Part shown: piece after piece, positions 17,382 through 25,800 of the stretch
Position numbering within the stretch: the first letter of the stretch is position 1
How the letters are laid out: each line of letters begins with the position of its first letter
The notes under the pieces: model-generated
Databases searched by the model: none
Told to the model about the DNA's origin: nothing
Seen by the model: only the letters and a program-made list of their open reading frames with translations
IMG/VR virus record: IMGVR_UViG_3300023174_000003
Location: 1 to 64,000 of that record
Length of the DNA stretch: 64,000 nucleotides
Strand: one strand, 5' to 3'
From: a virus
Program-made: the position numbers and the translations under genes

Positions 17382-18473
17382 ATGACAGGCAAACTTACGG
17401 ATGCAGCAAAGTTTTACAAAGGACTTAAACAACAAGATGAAGCATTTAACTACCTCGAATCTATTACACCTACAGATAAATTAGAAGAATTTTTTATTAA
17501 ATATCGTAGTGATGCACCAGTAGACACTACCTACATTAATAACTGGGAGGGTGTTGTAACAGCAGCCAAGGTCTCTGGTGCTAAATATCCAGAGTTAGTT
17601 GCAGCGCAATGGGCATTGGAATCAAACTGGGGAAAAGATGTCTCGGGTAAAAACAACTATTTTGGACTTAAAGGAACAGGCTCTGATCGATCTACACAAG
17701 AATTTGTTAACGGTAGTTGGATCACAATTGTTGATGGGTTTATTGATTTTCCTGACCTACGGACTTGTGTTGCCTACCTTGTTGATAGATGGTACAGAGA
17801 CTACAAGACCTACAAAGGTGTTAACAACGCACCAAATCGCAACGCAGCAGCAAATCAACTCAAAGAACAAGGCTATGCCACGGACCCTAATTACCCCACA
17901 AAGCTCATCCAAATAATGGACAATAAACTTGGTACGCCAGGCGGTAACGTTTCCAAATTAAATCCGTTGCCCGTACTTTACATGAGTCAACGGGATAATT
18001 ATCGTGACGCAAGTAGAACATGTTTTAGTTCCAGTTGTGCAATGATGTTGAAATACCTCAAACCAAAAGCTATTGCTGGTGATAACGACTACGTAAAAGT
18101 AGTCTTTAGCTATGGTGATAGCACTGATAGCACTGCTCAGTTAAAAACTTTATTTCACTTTGGTGTAGAAGCAAGGTTTAATACCAAGGCAACACCTGAA
18201 TTAATTAAAAAACAAATTGATAACAACAAACCTGTACCCGTAGGTTTCTTGCATCACGGCCCTGTTAATGCACCAAGTGGTAGTGGGCACTGGCTTTGTA
18301 TCACCGGATATGATTCCACTGGTTGGTGGGTGAATGATCCATGGGGTGAATGTAATTTAATCTCTGGTACTTACATAAATGAAAATGGTTCTAAATTGCA
18401 TTACAGTTATAAAAACTTTAACCCCCGTTGGTTGGTAGATGGACCAGCCTCAGGTTGGTGCATTATTGCTTGA
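17382..18473 (+). CDS. Two-domain lysin: glucosaminidase plus C39-like cysteine peptidase
   Basis: 363 residues. Residues ~50-185 resemble FlgJ/GH73 glucosaminidases: AAQWALESNWGKDVSGKNNYFGLKG carries the likely catalytic Glu, followed by the F-x-D-x-x-x-C-V-x-Y-L-V pattern. Residues ~200-345 resemble papain-like C39 peptidases: SRTCFSSSCAMMLKYL (Cys), GSGHWLCITGYD (His) and NDPWGE (Asp). Such enzymes cut glycan and peptide parts of the cell wall. It follows the fibres by 15 nt, suggesting a virion or tail-tip role. Confidence 0.72.
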   Translation: MTGKLTDAAKFYKGLKQQDEAFNYLESITPTDKLEEFFIKYRSDAPVDTTYINNWEGVVTAAKVSGAKYPELVAAQWALESNWGKDVSGKNNYFGLKGTGSDRSTQEFVNGSWITIVDGFIDFPDLRTCVAYLVDRWYRDYKTYKGVNNAPNRNAAANQLKEQGYATDPNYPTKLIQIMDNKLGTPGGNVSKLNPLPVLYMSQRDNYRDASRTCFSSSCAMMLKYLKPKAIAGDNDYVKVVFSYGDSTDSTAQLKTLFHFGVEARFNTKATPELIKKQIDNNKPVPVGFLHHGPVNAPSGSGHWLCITGYDSTGWWVNDPWGECNLISGTYINENGSKLHYSYKNFNPRWLVDGPASGWCIIA

Positions 18474-18867
18474 TGTAATGAAATAACAAAAGGTCGTAGT
18501 CAACATGCCAATTACTAGCTTCATGCCTGGTAAACCACTTGACATAACTATTAAACTGCTTAATCTTTTCTTTAGATTCACAAGCAAAGAATATACTATC
18601 ACCCAGTGGCAGCTCCTGGATCCATGCCCGTAATTGACGTATGGCAAATCCGTGGGGCAACAATCCGGAAGTACCAGATAGTTGACTTGATAATTTCTTT
18701 GCCCTTTTATTAGGTCTTTTGTTTAACCAATCATTAAGTTGGCGTTTACTTTTACTGCACCCAAATGAAAATAACCAGATGTAATTTTGATCTACTTTTG
18801 ACCAGGGCACAAGACGTACTTTAAATATTCCCTTGTTTGTCTTACAGGTCTTAACCTTGTATCTCAT
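18463..18867 (-). CDS. Basic hypothetical protein, 134 aa
   Basis: Not recognised. Basic, with aromatic residues; the middle (residues 40-65, KSKRQLNDWLNKRPNKRAKK) is strongly positive and could bind nucleic acid. Overlaps the upstream gene by 4 nt (ATGA) and the convergent lysin gene by 11 nt. Function unknown. Confidence 0.55.
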   Translation of the reverse strand: MRYKVKTCKTNKGIFKVRLVPWSKVDQNYIWLFSFGCSKSKRQLNDWLNKRPNKRAKKLSSQLSGTSGLLPHGFAIRQLRAWIQELPLGDSIFFACESKEKIKQFNSYVKWFTRHEASNWHVDYDLLLFHYIKQ

Positions 18868-19787
18868 GAATTTGTAATAAGTGAATCAAATAATACAGGT
18901 AATGAATCTTCTGGGCTTCTTTCCCGCTTCCACGCAGCTAGCCAATCAGCACGTGAGTGTTCATGAACCGAGTTAAAATCATAAGAATCAGATGGTTCAA
19001 TAATAAAGAAATCACCGCCTGACAAGATGTTTACATCTCCAACAAGCCAGGTAGAGTTATCTGGTACTGTGACAGTAGCACCTGTTCCTATTGTAGCAAG
19101 TAACAAAGTATAGGCATTAAAACCTGAAGGAATTGTATAATTTGTATTAAATACTGGGCCAATGGTGATTGTATTTGTTTCATCAAACGTAGTCTCTGTT
19201 GCCAAAAAACTATTATCTAAATCTTCTAACAAAAGCAACATTTCCTCGGAAGGAAATTCAACTACAACACCCAAGGTATAGTTAAGTAATTCATTACGTG
19301 TAGTTGATACACATATCAAATAACTTCCTCTTTCTAAGGTGAAGTAAAGATCGTCACCTCTATCTAAACTATTTGGATTAAATGTATTATAACGATCAGA
19401 AGCCGCCCCCATTACGTGGTCATTGTAAGGGTGATGAGGAATTGAATAACCAAAAGAATCATCAACACTATCTTCTTGGAATATCATCCTCCCTTGTATG
19501 GGCCCTAAGTTCAGGTCATAAGCAGATATTTGAATGTAGTTAGGACGAGGTCCGCCCTTCTTTGTAATTAACCAACAAGGTGTCGTTACATCAACCTGGA
19601 ACCAATGATTGTATGTACCACCACCAATACCACCATTTGAATATTGATTTGTATCAGCACGTCCAACAACTTTAGTTAAAGGTCCAAGGGTACCCGTCAG
19701 CTCCCGCAAAGAAGTTTGGCTAAACGTACCTAAAACTAAAGGGTTTTTCTGGGTACGTTGACGTTGGGACTGGGATACCCTACTCAT
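18864..19787 (-). CDS. Putative secreted-like or virion beta protein, 307 aa
   Basis: Beta-rich. Residues ~60-180 (HWFQVDVTTPCWLITKK ... DDLYFTLERGSYLICVST) resemble the jelly-roll seen in pre-peptidase C-terminal domains. No signal peptide. Minus strand behind the fibre cluster. Could be a virion attachment or decoration protein; the role is unproven. Confidence 0.5.
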   Translation of the reverse strand: MSRVSQSQRQRTQKNPLVLGTFSQTSLRELTGTLGPLTKVVGRADTNQYSNGGIGGGTYNHWFQVDVTTPCWLITKKGGPRPNYIQISAYDLNLGPIQGRMIFQEDSVDDSFGYSIPHHPYNDHVMGAASDRYNTFNPNSLDRGDDLYFTLERGSYLICVSTTRNELLNYTLGVVVEFPSEEMLLLLEDLDNSFLATETTFDETNTITIGPVFNTNYTIPSGFNAYTLLLATIGTGATVTVPDNSTWLVGDVNILSGGDFFIIEPSDSYDFNSVHEHSRADWLAAWKRERSPEDSLPVLFDSLITNS

Positions 19788-19801
19788 TTATAATTGTTGT
19801 T

Positions 19802-20494
19802 TTATTCATTGTACTCTGAATTCTCAACCACATCCAGTGGATGAGCAATGGTTGACTTCATGTCTTTACGGATTAGTGTTTGAATATTATCTCTTAGTCT
19901 GGTCTGACCAAATAACATAAGTTGCGCTGCATCAAATTCTGTAATAAACGGAGTAATTGACGCAGGTGGTGTTTTACGGTTCCAGCTGGATACCAGATGT
20001 AAAGGATTGACACAATCTTTGGTGCCACACCAACGGGTGACAGTAAGATTACCTACGTCTCCCCAGGCGCAGTGGTAGATTGCTTTGTGGAACGAAATGT
20101 TTTCAGATTTTTGATTGCTGTAAAAAGAACGGTAAGAAGGAAAGCAAACTCTCCCTAGATTTTTACTGTTGTAAGTCTCAGCTGTCCAACAGTCAGACCA
20201 TCCTTCTGGCTCAACACGCTTCCAAAGTTGAAGAAATTTTACCTTATAGTCTTCATGTATGAAATTAATATTGAAACCACAATTGTTAGAAAGAATTTTT
20301 TCTACACAGTGGTAACACCAATGGTTCTCCATATCTCTAATGAAGTGATTGTGAGGACATTGGAACCCCTTGTAGTACCCTTGTTCTTCTAATGCTTCAG
20401 TCTCAAGTGAGTCTATGTTTGATAGGTAGCGGAAATTGGTTTGAGTCACAACAGTCCTAAGGGTTTTTGTGGGACGTAGCCTAAGGTTTGCCAT
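19802..20494 (-). CDS. HNH-like zinc endonuclease, 230 aa
   Basis: Residues ~55-75 have CPHN-H...WCYHC (a zinc ribbon), and residues ~145-180 have HKAIYHCAWG, then RWCGTKDCVNPLHL, the C-terminal zinc/His part of the HNH_3-type nucleases. The catalytic HxN order is diffuse, so activity is uncertain. Its ATG overlaps the preceding gene's TAA. Adjacent to another HNH-related gene, so probably a homing or recombination-linked nuclease pair. Confidence 0.6.
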   Translation of the reverse strand: MANLRLRPTKTLRTVVTQTNFRYLSNIDSLETEALEEQGYYKGFQCPHNHFIRDMENHWCYHCVEKILSNNCGFNINFIHEDYKVKFLQLWKRVEPEGWSDCWTAETYNSKNLGRVCFPSYRSFYSNQKSENISFHKAIYHCAWGDVGNLTVTRWCGTKDCVNPLHLVSSWNRKTPPASITPFITEFDAAQLMLFGQTRLRDNIQTLIRKDMKSTIAHPLDVVENSEYNE

Positions 20495-20829
20495 TAGACA
20501 GCTACTGCCTCTACCTGGCGTTTGCGTGACCGTTTTGATGGTGTACGTACGTGTAGGACTAGCTCCTTCCTGTTGTCTTTCTCCTTGTTGCTAGGCCCGT
20601 AAAGAACATCTGCGTTACCTGGATCGGTGCCAGTACGTAGGTAGTACACAAGACGGTGCGCGTGGAACTGCTCGCCATTCATACGTACCAGGTAGTAGTC
20701 CCCAGGGGTGGTCCATTTGCCCGCCATATCCCCAATCCTGTGGTAGTACGCATCTTCTAGCCATTCCAGACCACTGGGATAGGCCTCGGAAAGTTTAAGT
20801 TTTGTCTCTACGCACCACAGAGGAAGCAT
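20494..20829 (-). CDS. HNH-homing-endonuclease-like protein lacking the catalytic His
   Basis: 111 residues from ATG 20829 (GTG 20847 adds six). The middle reads YYLVRMNGEQFHAHRLVYYLRTG, the beta-hairpin/His-Arg part seen before the HNH site of phage homing nucleases. Where DH is expected (DHIDG), the sequence reads ADVLYG, followed by KDNRKEL. The catalytic His is therefore missing, which suggests a degenerate or repurposed copy. Expressed from the promoter at 20869-20897. Confidence 0.55.
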   Translation of the reverse strand: MLPLWCVETKLKLSEAYPSGLEWLEDAYYHRIGDMAGKWTTPGDYYLVRMNGEQFHAHRLVYYLRTGTDPGNADVLYGPSNKEKDNRKELVLHVRTPSKRSRKRQVEAVAV

Positions 20830-20868
20830 TGGTTTGTAAGTGCGCACTAGAAAAAAGAATTCTTTTCA

Positions 20869-20897
20869 ACTATAGGGCACAGGATAAGGAGGGTCAA
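20869..20897 (-). promoter_or_regulatory. Sigma-70-type promoter
   Basis: On the minus strand TTGACC (20897-20892) is followed, after exactly 17 nt, by TATAGT (20874-20869). Predicted start near 20862, about 30 nt before the ATG at 20829. Near-consensus spacing and boxes make this the clearest host-type promoter in the window. It would drive the operon reading left from 20.8 to 18.5 kb. Confidence 0.6.
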
Positions 20898-20937
20898 GTG
20901 CAGACTATCCGACTATACCCCTTTACTCTTCTTTATA

Positions 20938-21053
20938 AGATGCAAATGACAAAATGACTGCAAACTGTCATTAAGTGTGACTGAACTATTACTGGCTAGT
21001 CACATCCCAGTCACATTAGATGACACAATGCATTCATTCTGTCATTTGCGTCT
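20938..21053. repeat. 116-bp imperfect palindrome; candidate origin or operator
   Basis: The left arm (20938-20983) and the reverse complement of the right arm (21008-21053) match at 37 of 46 positions; the 24-nt centre is unpaired. Outer parts match 18 of 20 (left arm begins AGATGCAAATGACAAAATGA). Short TGTCAT/TGTGAC motifs recur within both arms. It lies ~40 nt upstream of the promoter at 20869-20897 and after the terminator at 21167-21194. No frame crosses it as a gene. A replication origin, a dimeric-protein binding array, or a remnant of a small mobile element are all possible. Confidence 0.7.
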
Positions 21054-21166
21054 TACTAAGTATAAAGCACCCCCAAAGTTGCATTCTCTGCACTAGCACT
21101 TTAGTCTCACCATAAGACTTCTTGCTACCACTACTCTCTTTTGTTTTCTTTAATATTTCAACTCAA

Positions 21167-21194
21167 ATAAAAAAGCCCCTGCCGAAGCAGAGGC
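21167..21194 (-). terminator. Intrinsic terminator with UUCG loop
   Basis: On the minus strand GCCTCTGC-TTCG-GCAGGGGC forms an 8-bp stem (one G-U) followed by a T-tract. It lies ~25 nt after the glycosyltransferase stop and ends the operon that starts near 26.6 or 25.7 kb. Confidence 0.85.
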
Positions 21195-21218
21195 CAGTAA
21201 CTTCCTCACACACCTACC

Positions 21219-22481
21219 TTACATAAAGCAGGCACCTGTGGGGCAGCTACCCACCTCTGGTTCATCTTCCATTACCTCGATGACGGGTGTCTCCACAGGC
21301 TTCAGCACCTCCTGGAACTCCTGGTGGAATTGCTCAGCAATGTTGTCCCAGTTGTACTGGTCGTCCGTAGCCCGCTCATAGCACTTATCAGCGACCTCCT
21401 TCAGCTTGTCCCGGTCGTAGTACAACTCATTCAGCAGGTCCGTCAGGTGGCTATCACTGGGGCAAGGCATCTCCCTTCCGTAGTTGGTATCCACATCTAC
21501 GTGGTCACACCTAATCAGTGGGGCAGCACCCTCAAAAATTTCCTTACATGACGTGTGATTTGGCACGATCTGTGCTACGCGACAGGCGGCATGCTCATGA
21601 GAAACAAGGCCATGGCCTTCTCCCTTACAAGTGTTGACACCTATATCGACCGCATTATAAATAGTATTCAAGAACTCAACTGCTACATTAGGTGGGTTAG
21701 GAGTATTACCCGTAAAAATAATTCGATTACTTGGGTCTATTCCACGCTTGCCCATCTCCCTGGCAAACAAAGGCAAAAGATCCCACCCCTGATCTTTTAA
21801 TCCCATGTGTAGATATAACCGTGCATCAGGTTTATCTATAGCAAAGTCTGCAAACGCAGAAATTGTAATGTCTTGCCGCTTGCGAAACTGATTCCTGTTC
21901 CCATTAAACACAATAAAAATGTCGTCAGCTAACCCAAGTTTCTTACGACAAGCCGCCTTATCCTTGGGATAGAACTGAGCCTTATCAATCCCATGAGGAA
22001 TAACAGAAATAGGCCGCTGGATCCCCCCTTGAATGGATTCGTTGGCACCAAATTCTGTATAACAGATGCATGCGTCCCAAGAGTTGGCTGTATCCCCTAG
22101 GGCTCCCAGCCACCCATAAGAATCCATTGGGTAGTACCCTACAAATTTAAAGTTTTTTTGTTCATGCAAATCAGCAATACGTTTATACAGTTCGTTTATA
22201 ATCCAAATATCATTCATTACAAATACAAGATCTGGCTTTTCTATCTCAACTGCTTCCTTAATACGGTCTACACCAAAAGGCTCAGGTTGATGTCGATTGC
22301 TGGAAGGATAAATTTTGTATTTATCTTGCAAAACATTTGGATCCCCCCAAAAATTATTTCCTAGCACCACAATTTCATACTTATCTGCAAGCCGTTGCAA
22401 CACATTTTCTGTCACACGGGCAAAACCCGTCATTGCAATAATATCCCCAGACCAAAGCAGCTTGGGCTTTTTGTCAGTCAT
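21219..22481 (-). CDS. Glycosyltransferase, GT-B fold, GT4-like
   Basis: 420 residues. N-terminal Rossmann part from KLLWSGDIIAMTGFARVT (loop binding the acceptor), a middle linker with SVIPHGIDKAQFYP, the classic mark of GT4 enzymes before the second domain, and FIVFNGNRNQFRKRQD; later KGEGHGLVSHEHAA corresponds to the E-x7-E donor-binding motif in altered form. Transfers a sugar from a nucleotide-sugar donor. With the second glycosyltransferase and two methyltransferases at 27-29.5 kb it suggests glycan or virion/DNA modification. Target unknown. Confidence 0.85.
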   Translation of the reverse strand: MTDKKPKLLWSGDIIAMTGFARVTENVLQRLADKYEIVVLGNNFWGDPNVLQDKYKIYPSSNRHQPEPFGVDRIKEAVEIEKPDLVFVMNDIWIINELYKRIADLHEQKNFKFVGYYPMDSYGWLGALGDTANSWDACICYTEFGANESIQGGIQRPISVIPHGIDKAQFYPKDKAACRKKLGLADDIFIVFNGNRNQFRKRQDITISAFADFAIDKPDARLYLHMGLKDQGWDLLPLFAREMGKRGIDPSNRIIFTGNTPNPPNVAVEFLNTIYNAVDIGVNTCKGEGHGLVSHEHAACRVAQIVPNHTSCKEIFEGAAPLIRCDHVDVDTNYGREMPCPSDSHLTDLLNELYYDRDKLKEVADKCYERATDDQYNWDNIAEQFHQEFQEVLKPVETPVIEVMEDEPEVGSCPTGACFM

Positions 22482-22525
22482 TTAATTGATTAGTTAACAC
22501 TCTTGAAATATAGCAGAAATAAAGA

Positions 22526-22900
22526 CTAGCTAAATACGCACACTTCTCTTTTTGCCGCAGAAGCTCGTGTTAATGCCTTTTTATCTACTTGAGTTGCACC
22601 TAGTTCTTCAATCAAAAAGTCAGCGGCCTTCTGGGTATTAGTTGAATCTACGTTGCAGGTATAAAGATCAATTGCTGCATACCCCAGCTCTGGCCACGTA
22701 TGAATAGAGGAATGACTCTCAGACAACAATGCCAATATCGTCACCCCCTGGGGCAAAAACCGTTCACCAATAATACGGAGCACATTAGCCCCAGCTAGAC
22801 ACAAAGCTTTTTCTAGCAGCACACTCAACTGGTCATAATCATCCAAGATCTTTGGATCACAACCGTCCAGATCTAGGATTAAGTGCTGCCCTTGCTTCAT
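22526..22900 (-). CDS. speD: S-adenosylmethionine decarboxylase proenzyme
   Basis: 124 residues, as for small bacterial SpeD. The ESH-S-S-I-H-TWPE motif is complete: self-cleavage before Ser62 would form the pyruvoyl cofactor, with His67 and Cys82 (from DLYTC) as the other active residues. Makes decarboxylated AdoMet for spermidine synthesis; polyamines neutralise phage DNA. A known auxiliary gene of cyanophages. Its start overlaps the end of the primase-helicase gene (ATGA), so it is translated with the replication genes. Confidence 0.95.
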   Translation of the reverse strand: MKQGQHLILDLDGCDPKILDDYDQLSVLLEKALCLAGANVLRIIGERFLPQGVTILALLSESHSSIHTWPELGYAAIDLYTCNVDSTNTQKAADFLIEELGATQVDKKALTRASAAKREVCVFS

Positions 22901-25551
22901 TCGTCTGTTGTATTTTCATCTTCTATTTTATTATTACTCTCCTTAGAATCTAATATTTCTCCATAGAATTCCTTAAACTTTTCTTTGTCCGCCGATACCT
23001 CCACAATTGATGGATATTTCTCAAATCCTGGGCCACTATCCCTGAGTGCCACATTGAATACAATCAGACCCCTTGAAGTCCTCTTGTAGAAAATATTCAT
23101 CTTCAATTGATGCTGGCAAATGTCCAAGAACAAGGGTTCAAACCTGTTCCTAGACATAATATTTACATTGGACAGCTTACAGAATTCACAATAACTGGCA
23201 TATAACCACTTATCCCAGAACACATAAGATCCACTACCACCAGGGGCCGCATGCTTAGCAAAGCCCACGGAACACTTCTCACCTGGTACATAACACAACT
23301 TATGTTCCATCCAATCCAACATGGGGCTAGACCTTAGACTTTGCGTCTTTTCATACTCCTTAAAGTACTTAACCTTATCTCCTGTCCTCATCAGGTATTC
23401 ACGCATTTCTTCTGTTGTTAGGTCCAATAACCAGTTCACCAACCCAGGCAACAAAGCAGCAAATTCCCCTTGTGGTTCACCCTTGGAATCAAACTTGATC
23501 AACTCTCGTTGCTGCCCTGGGCCACCTTCAAAAGGTCTGTCAAATGGAATAGTAAGGCGACGACGGGCAAGACCTGAGGTGTAGTCCGTTGATTGGATCG
23601 CCTCATTTGCCGTAATCATTACCAGACCATGGAATTGAAATGGCTCTGGATTCTCGCTTTGATACTTACGTTCAACCCGAATCCAGTCACCGCCAGTAAT
23701 TGCCTTCAATTTGGAAACACTACCACCCCACCTATCCATATCTTGGAATAACAGTAGTTTCTTACTCATAAAAGCAATAGTCTCAAACCTATTAGTCTCT
23801 AGATTATTAAAGTCAGTACTATAGGTATTCTGCTTACCAACCAAGGCCACAGCTAGGTTTGCGTAGGTACTCTTCCCACTCTTACCTGGTCCAATAATTT
23901 CAACAAATTTCTGCATGTCGTGGCATCCCAGAAGTACGGCCCGCAGCCAAGCCCTTAGTACCTGCACCCGCTCCCAGTCATTACGTTGTGTAAATTTTAA
24001 CCATTTAATAATGCCATCACATGTAGCTGATGGGTCATAGGCATAAGGCATACGTTGTGTGAGATATAATTTTCTGTCAAAAGGTAACAATTCTTTTGTT
24101 TCTATATTTAATACGCCATTTGCAAATAGCAAATAGTTAGTACCTTCGTACCACTTATTAAAACTCACAGCAGCTTGCAGCTGCATGAATAAGTCATTCA
24201 TTAGGTTGGCACTAAACCCATTGGGTAAATTTAAATTTTCCAATCGATGTCTAATACCACCCATCATCTCCACCTTAGTCAACGGAGACCAAAGTCCTTT
24301 ATGTTCTAGCTCGTAGAAATAAAATTGTCCGTGAGGTTGACTGTACCTTAAGTCCCCTTTGTATACCTGTAGTAATAAATCAGCAATTTCGTTTGCAGGT
24401 TGGTTGCGTTTACGTTGTTCTTTACCTTTACCTTCTACTGGTGCTTTCACTTGCTTAGCTTTAGCAGGTGGCAAGTTACCAGTCATAGCAAGGCTTTTGG
24501 ATTGCATACTATGCTCATTAGGCATGGCATTGATACCTAGATCATTTTCTAAATCAGCTAGTAGTACTGCAACTGCATCAAGCGTTTGATCATCTACGTT
24601 CATTGCTTTGTGTTCCTTGTGTTCTTGAGGAGGCTTCCAACCATGTTCCTGAGCAATATGAATAAGACTACCGACACCACGACCACCACTTTTACTAAAA
24701 GATTTCCACCTACGAAGACATTCACCTTCCTTATATTTGTCACTTTGTTTTGACCATTCATCCCATTCATCCAACAATGATTCGTCTAATGTGTGCAAAC
24801 TCTGACCAATGGTTATCCAAATGTCATAGTCATCAGCAGCATCTGGGGGCAAAGCTTTCATTGCTTCTAGTGCTAGCTTCATATCCCTCTCAAGAGATAT
24901 TTCAGTATTAATAGCAAATCCCTGGCCCACAAAACGACTATATTCTGTAGCCGGTTTGCCTTGCCTTACATTCTTATTAATAATGCTATGTATTAACCAT
25001 TTAGGTAACTCAGGTAATTTATTTGCCCACTCAAATCCTTCTCCTTTTGCCGTAAAATATCCCTCCGTCTCTGGATGTAAACCCATCAAAGCTCCTTGGT
25101 GTTTAGTCCAAAGAACTTCGAGTTGTTCACGGTTTGTTTCAGCATGCCAAACATATTTATTTCTTAAGAAATATTTCCAATTTTCTTTACGCACTTGATA
25201 TAACTTACGTGATCTACCTTCTTTACCACTGCAAATTGTTAGTGTTTTAGGTAAAGCTTCTTCTAAAGGAACTCCTGCAATTTCAACAACAAGTTGATCA
25301 ACACTTGCACCGTCAATGTCTACCCATACCAATCCATAAGGATTATTAAAAACAGGACCAGCCATTAAGCCAATAGCTTTACAGTTGTCTTCTACAAATT
25401 CTTTTTCAATTTCTGTGACGCCCAACGGTTTGTTTTGCCACGCCAAAAGATAAGGATCTTTTTTGGCGCCTAGCGGGGTAAGAGGCCAATCAAGTGGGAT
25501 GTAACTTAACCGAATTTCACCCGGTTTTAATGCTTTGGATTCATCCGTCAT
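22897..25551 (-). CDS. Primase-helicase (AEP primase, PriCT, D5/SF3-type helicase)
   Basis: 884 residues. N-terminal archaeo-eukaryotic-type primase: WVDIDG near residues 76-81 gives the DxD metal site. Residues ~225-290 resemble the PriCT helix domain (DYDIWITIGQSLH). Residues ~390-800 form a D5/poxvirus-type helicase: GPGKSGKST (Walker A, ~553), LLLFQDMDRW (Walker B, ~602), and LARRRLTIPFDRPF (sensor/arginine part, ~657). Synthesises primers and unwinds the fork. This replaces the DnaG/DnaB-like fusion of T7. Co-translated with SpeD downstream and a small gene upstream. Confidence 0.9.
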   Translation of the reverse strand: MTDESKALKPGEIRLSYIPLDWPLTPLGAKKDPYLLAWQNKPLGVTEIEKEFVEDNCKAIGLMAGPVFNNPYGLVWVDIDGASVDQLVVEIAGVPLEEALPKTLTICSGKEGRSRKLYQVRKENWKYFLRNKYVWHAETNREQLEVLWTKHQGALMGLHPETEGYFTAKGEGFEWANKLPELPKWLIHSIINKNVRQGKPATEYSRFVGQGFAINTEISLERDMKLALEAMKALPPDAADDYDIWITIGQSLHTLDESLLDEWDEWSKQSDKYKEGECLRRWKSFSKSGGRGVGSLIHIAQEHGWKPPQEHKEHKAMNVDDQTLDAVAVLLADLENDLGINAMPNEHSMQSKSLAMTGNLPPAKAKQVKAPVEGKGKEQRKRNQPANEIADLLLQVYKGDLRYSQPHGQFYFYELEHKGLWSPLTKVEMMGGIRHRLENLNLPNGFSANLMNDLFMQLQAAVSFNKWYEGTNYLLFANGVLNIETKELLPFDRKLYLTQRMPYAYDPSATCDGIIKWLKFTQRNDWERVQVLRAWLRAVLLGCHDMQKFVEIIGPGKSGKSTYANLAVALVGKQNTYSTDFNNLETNRFETIAFMSKKLLLFQDMDRWGGSVSKLKAITGGDWIRVERKYQSENPEPFQFHGLVMITANEAIQSTDYTSGLARRRLTIPFDRPFEGGPGQQRELIKFDSKGEPQGEFAALLPGLVNWLLDLTTEEMREYLMRTGDKVKYFKEYEKTQSLRSSPMLDWMEHKLCYVPGEKCSVGFAKHAAPGGSGSYVFWDKWLYASYCEFCKLSNVNIMSRNRFEPLFLDICQHQLKMNIFYKRTSRGLIVFNVALRDSGPGFEKYPSIVEVSADKEKFKEFYGEILDSKESNNKIEDENTTDE

Positions 25552-25739
25552 TTGATGGTAGCCCCTTCTGTCAGTCTAAATTCAAAAGGTTTTTCAGGGA
25601 ACAGATCTTTTTTAACAATTAAGAAAGCATGAACATGAGCCGTGGAGGGAAGGTGGAAACATAATGGAATATCAGCATTCTCTGACATAGTCCTAGCAAG
25701 GTATTCGATCCAGTGCCCAGTACTCACATGAACATCCAT
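25548..25739 (-). CDS. Small hypothetical protein upstream of primase, 63 aa
   Basis: Not recognised. The stop overlaps the primase-helicase start by 4 nt (ATGA), which favours a real, coupled gene. Contains several His (HVSTGHW, HLPSTAHVH), so metal binding is possible. Role unknown, perhaps in replication by context. Confidence 0.5.
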   Translation of the reverse strand: MDVHVSTGHWIEYLARTMSENADIPLCFHLPSTAHVHAFLIVKKDLFPEKPFEFRLTEGATIK

Positions 25740-25800
25740 TGGTCCAGAGCAGCGTCCTCCATTCTACCGCTGATCTCTCACCCTAAACGCTAAGAACAGT

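Noticed and set aside
21000-21060. CRISPR-like repeat array
   Set aside because: Short TGTCAT boxes are in inverted, irregular order with no spacer-repeat pattern.
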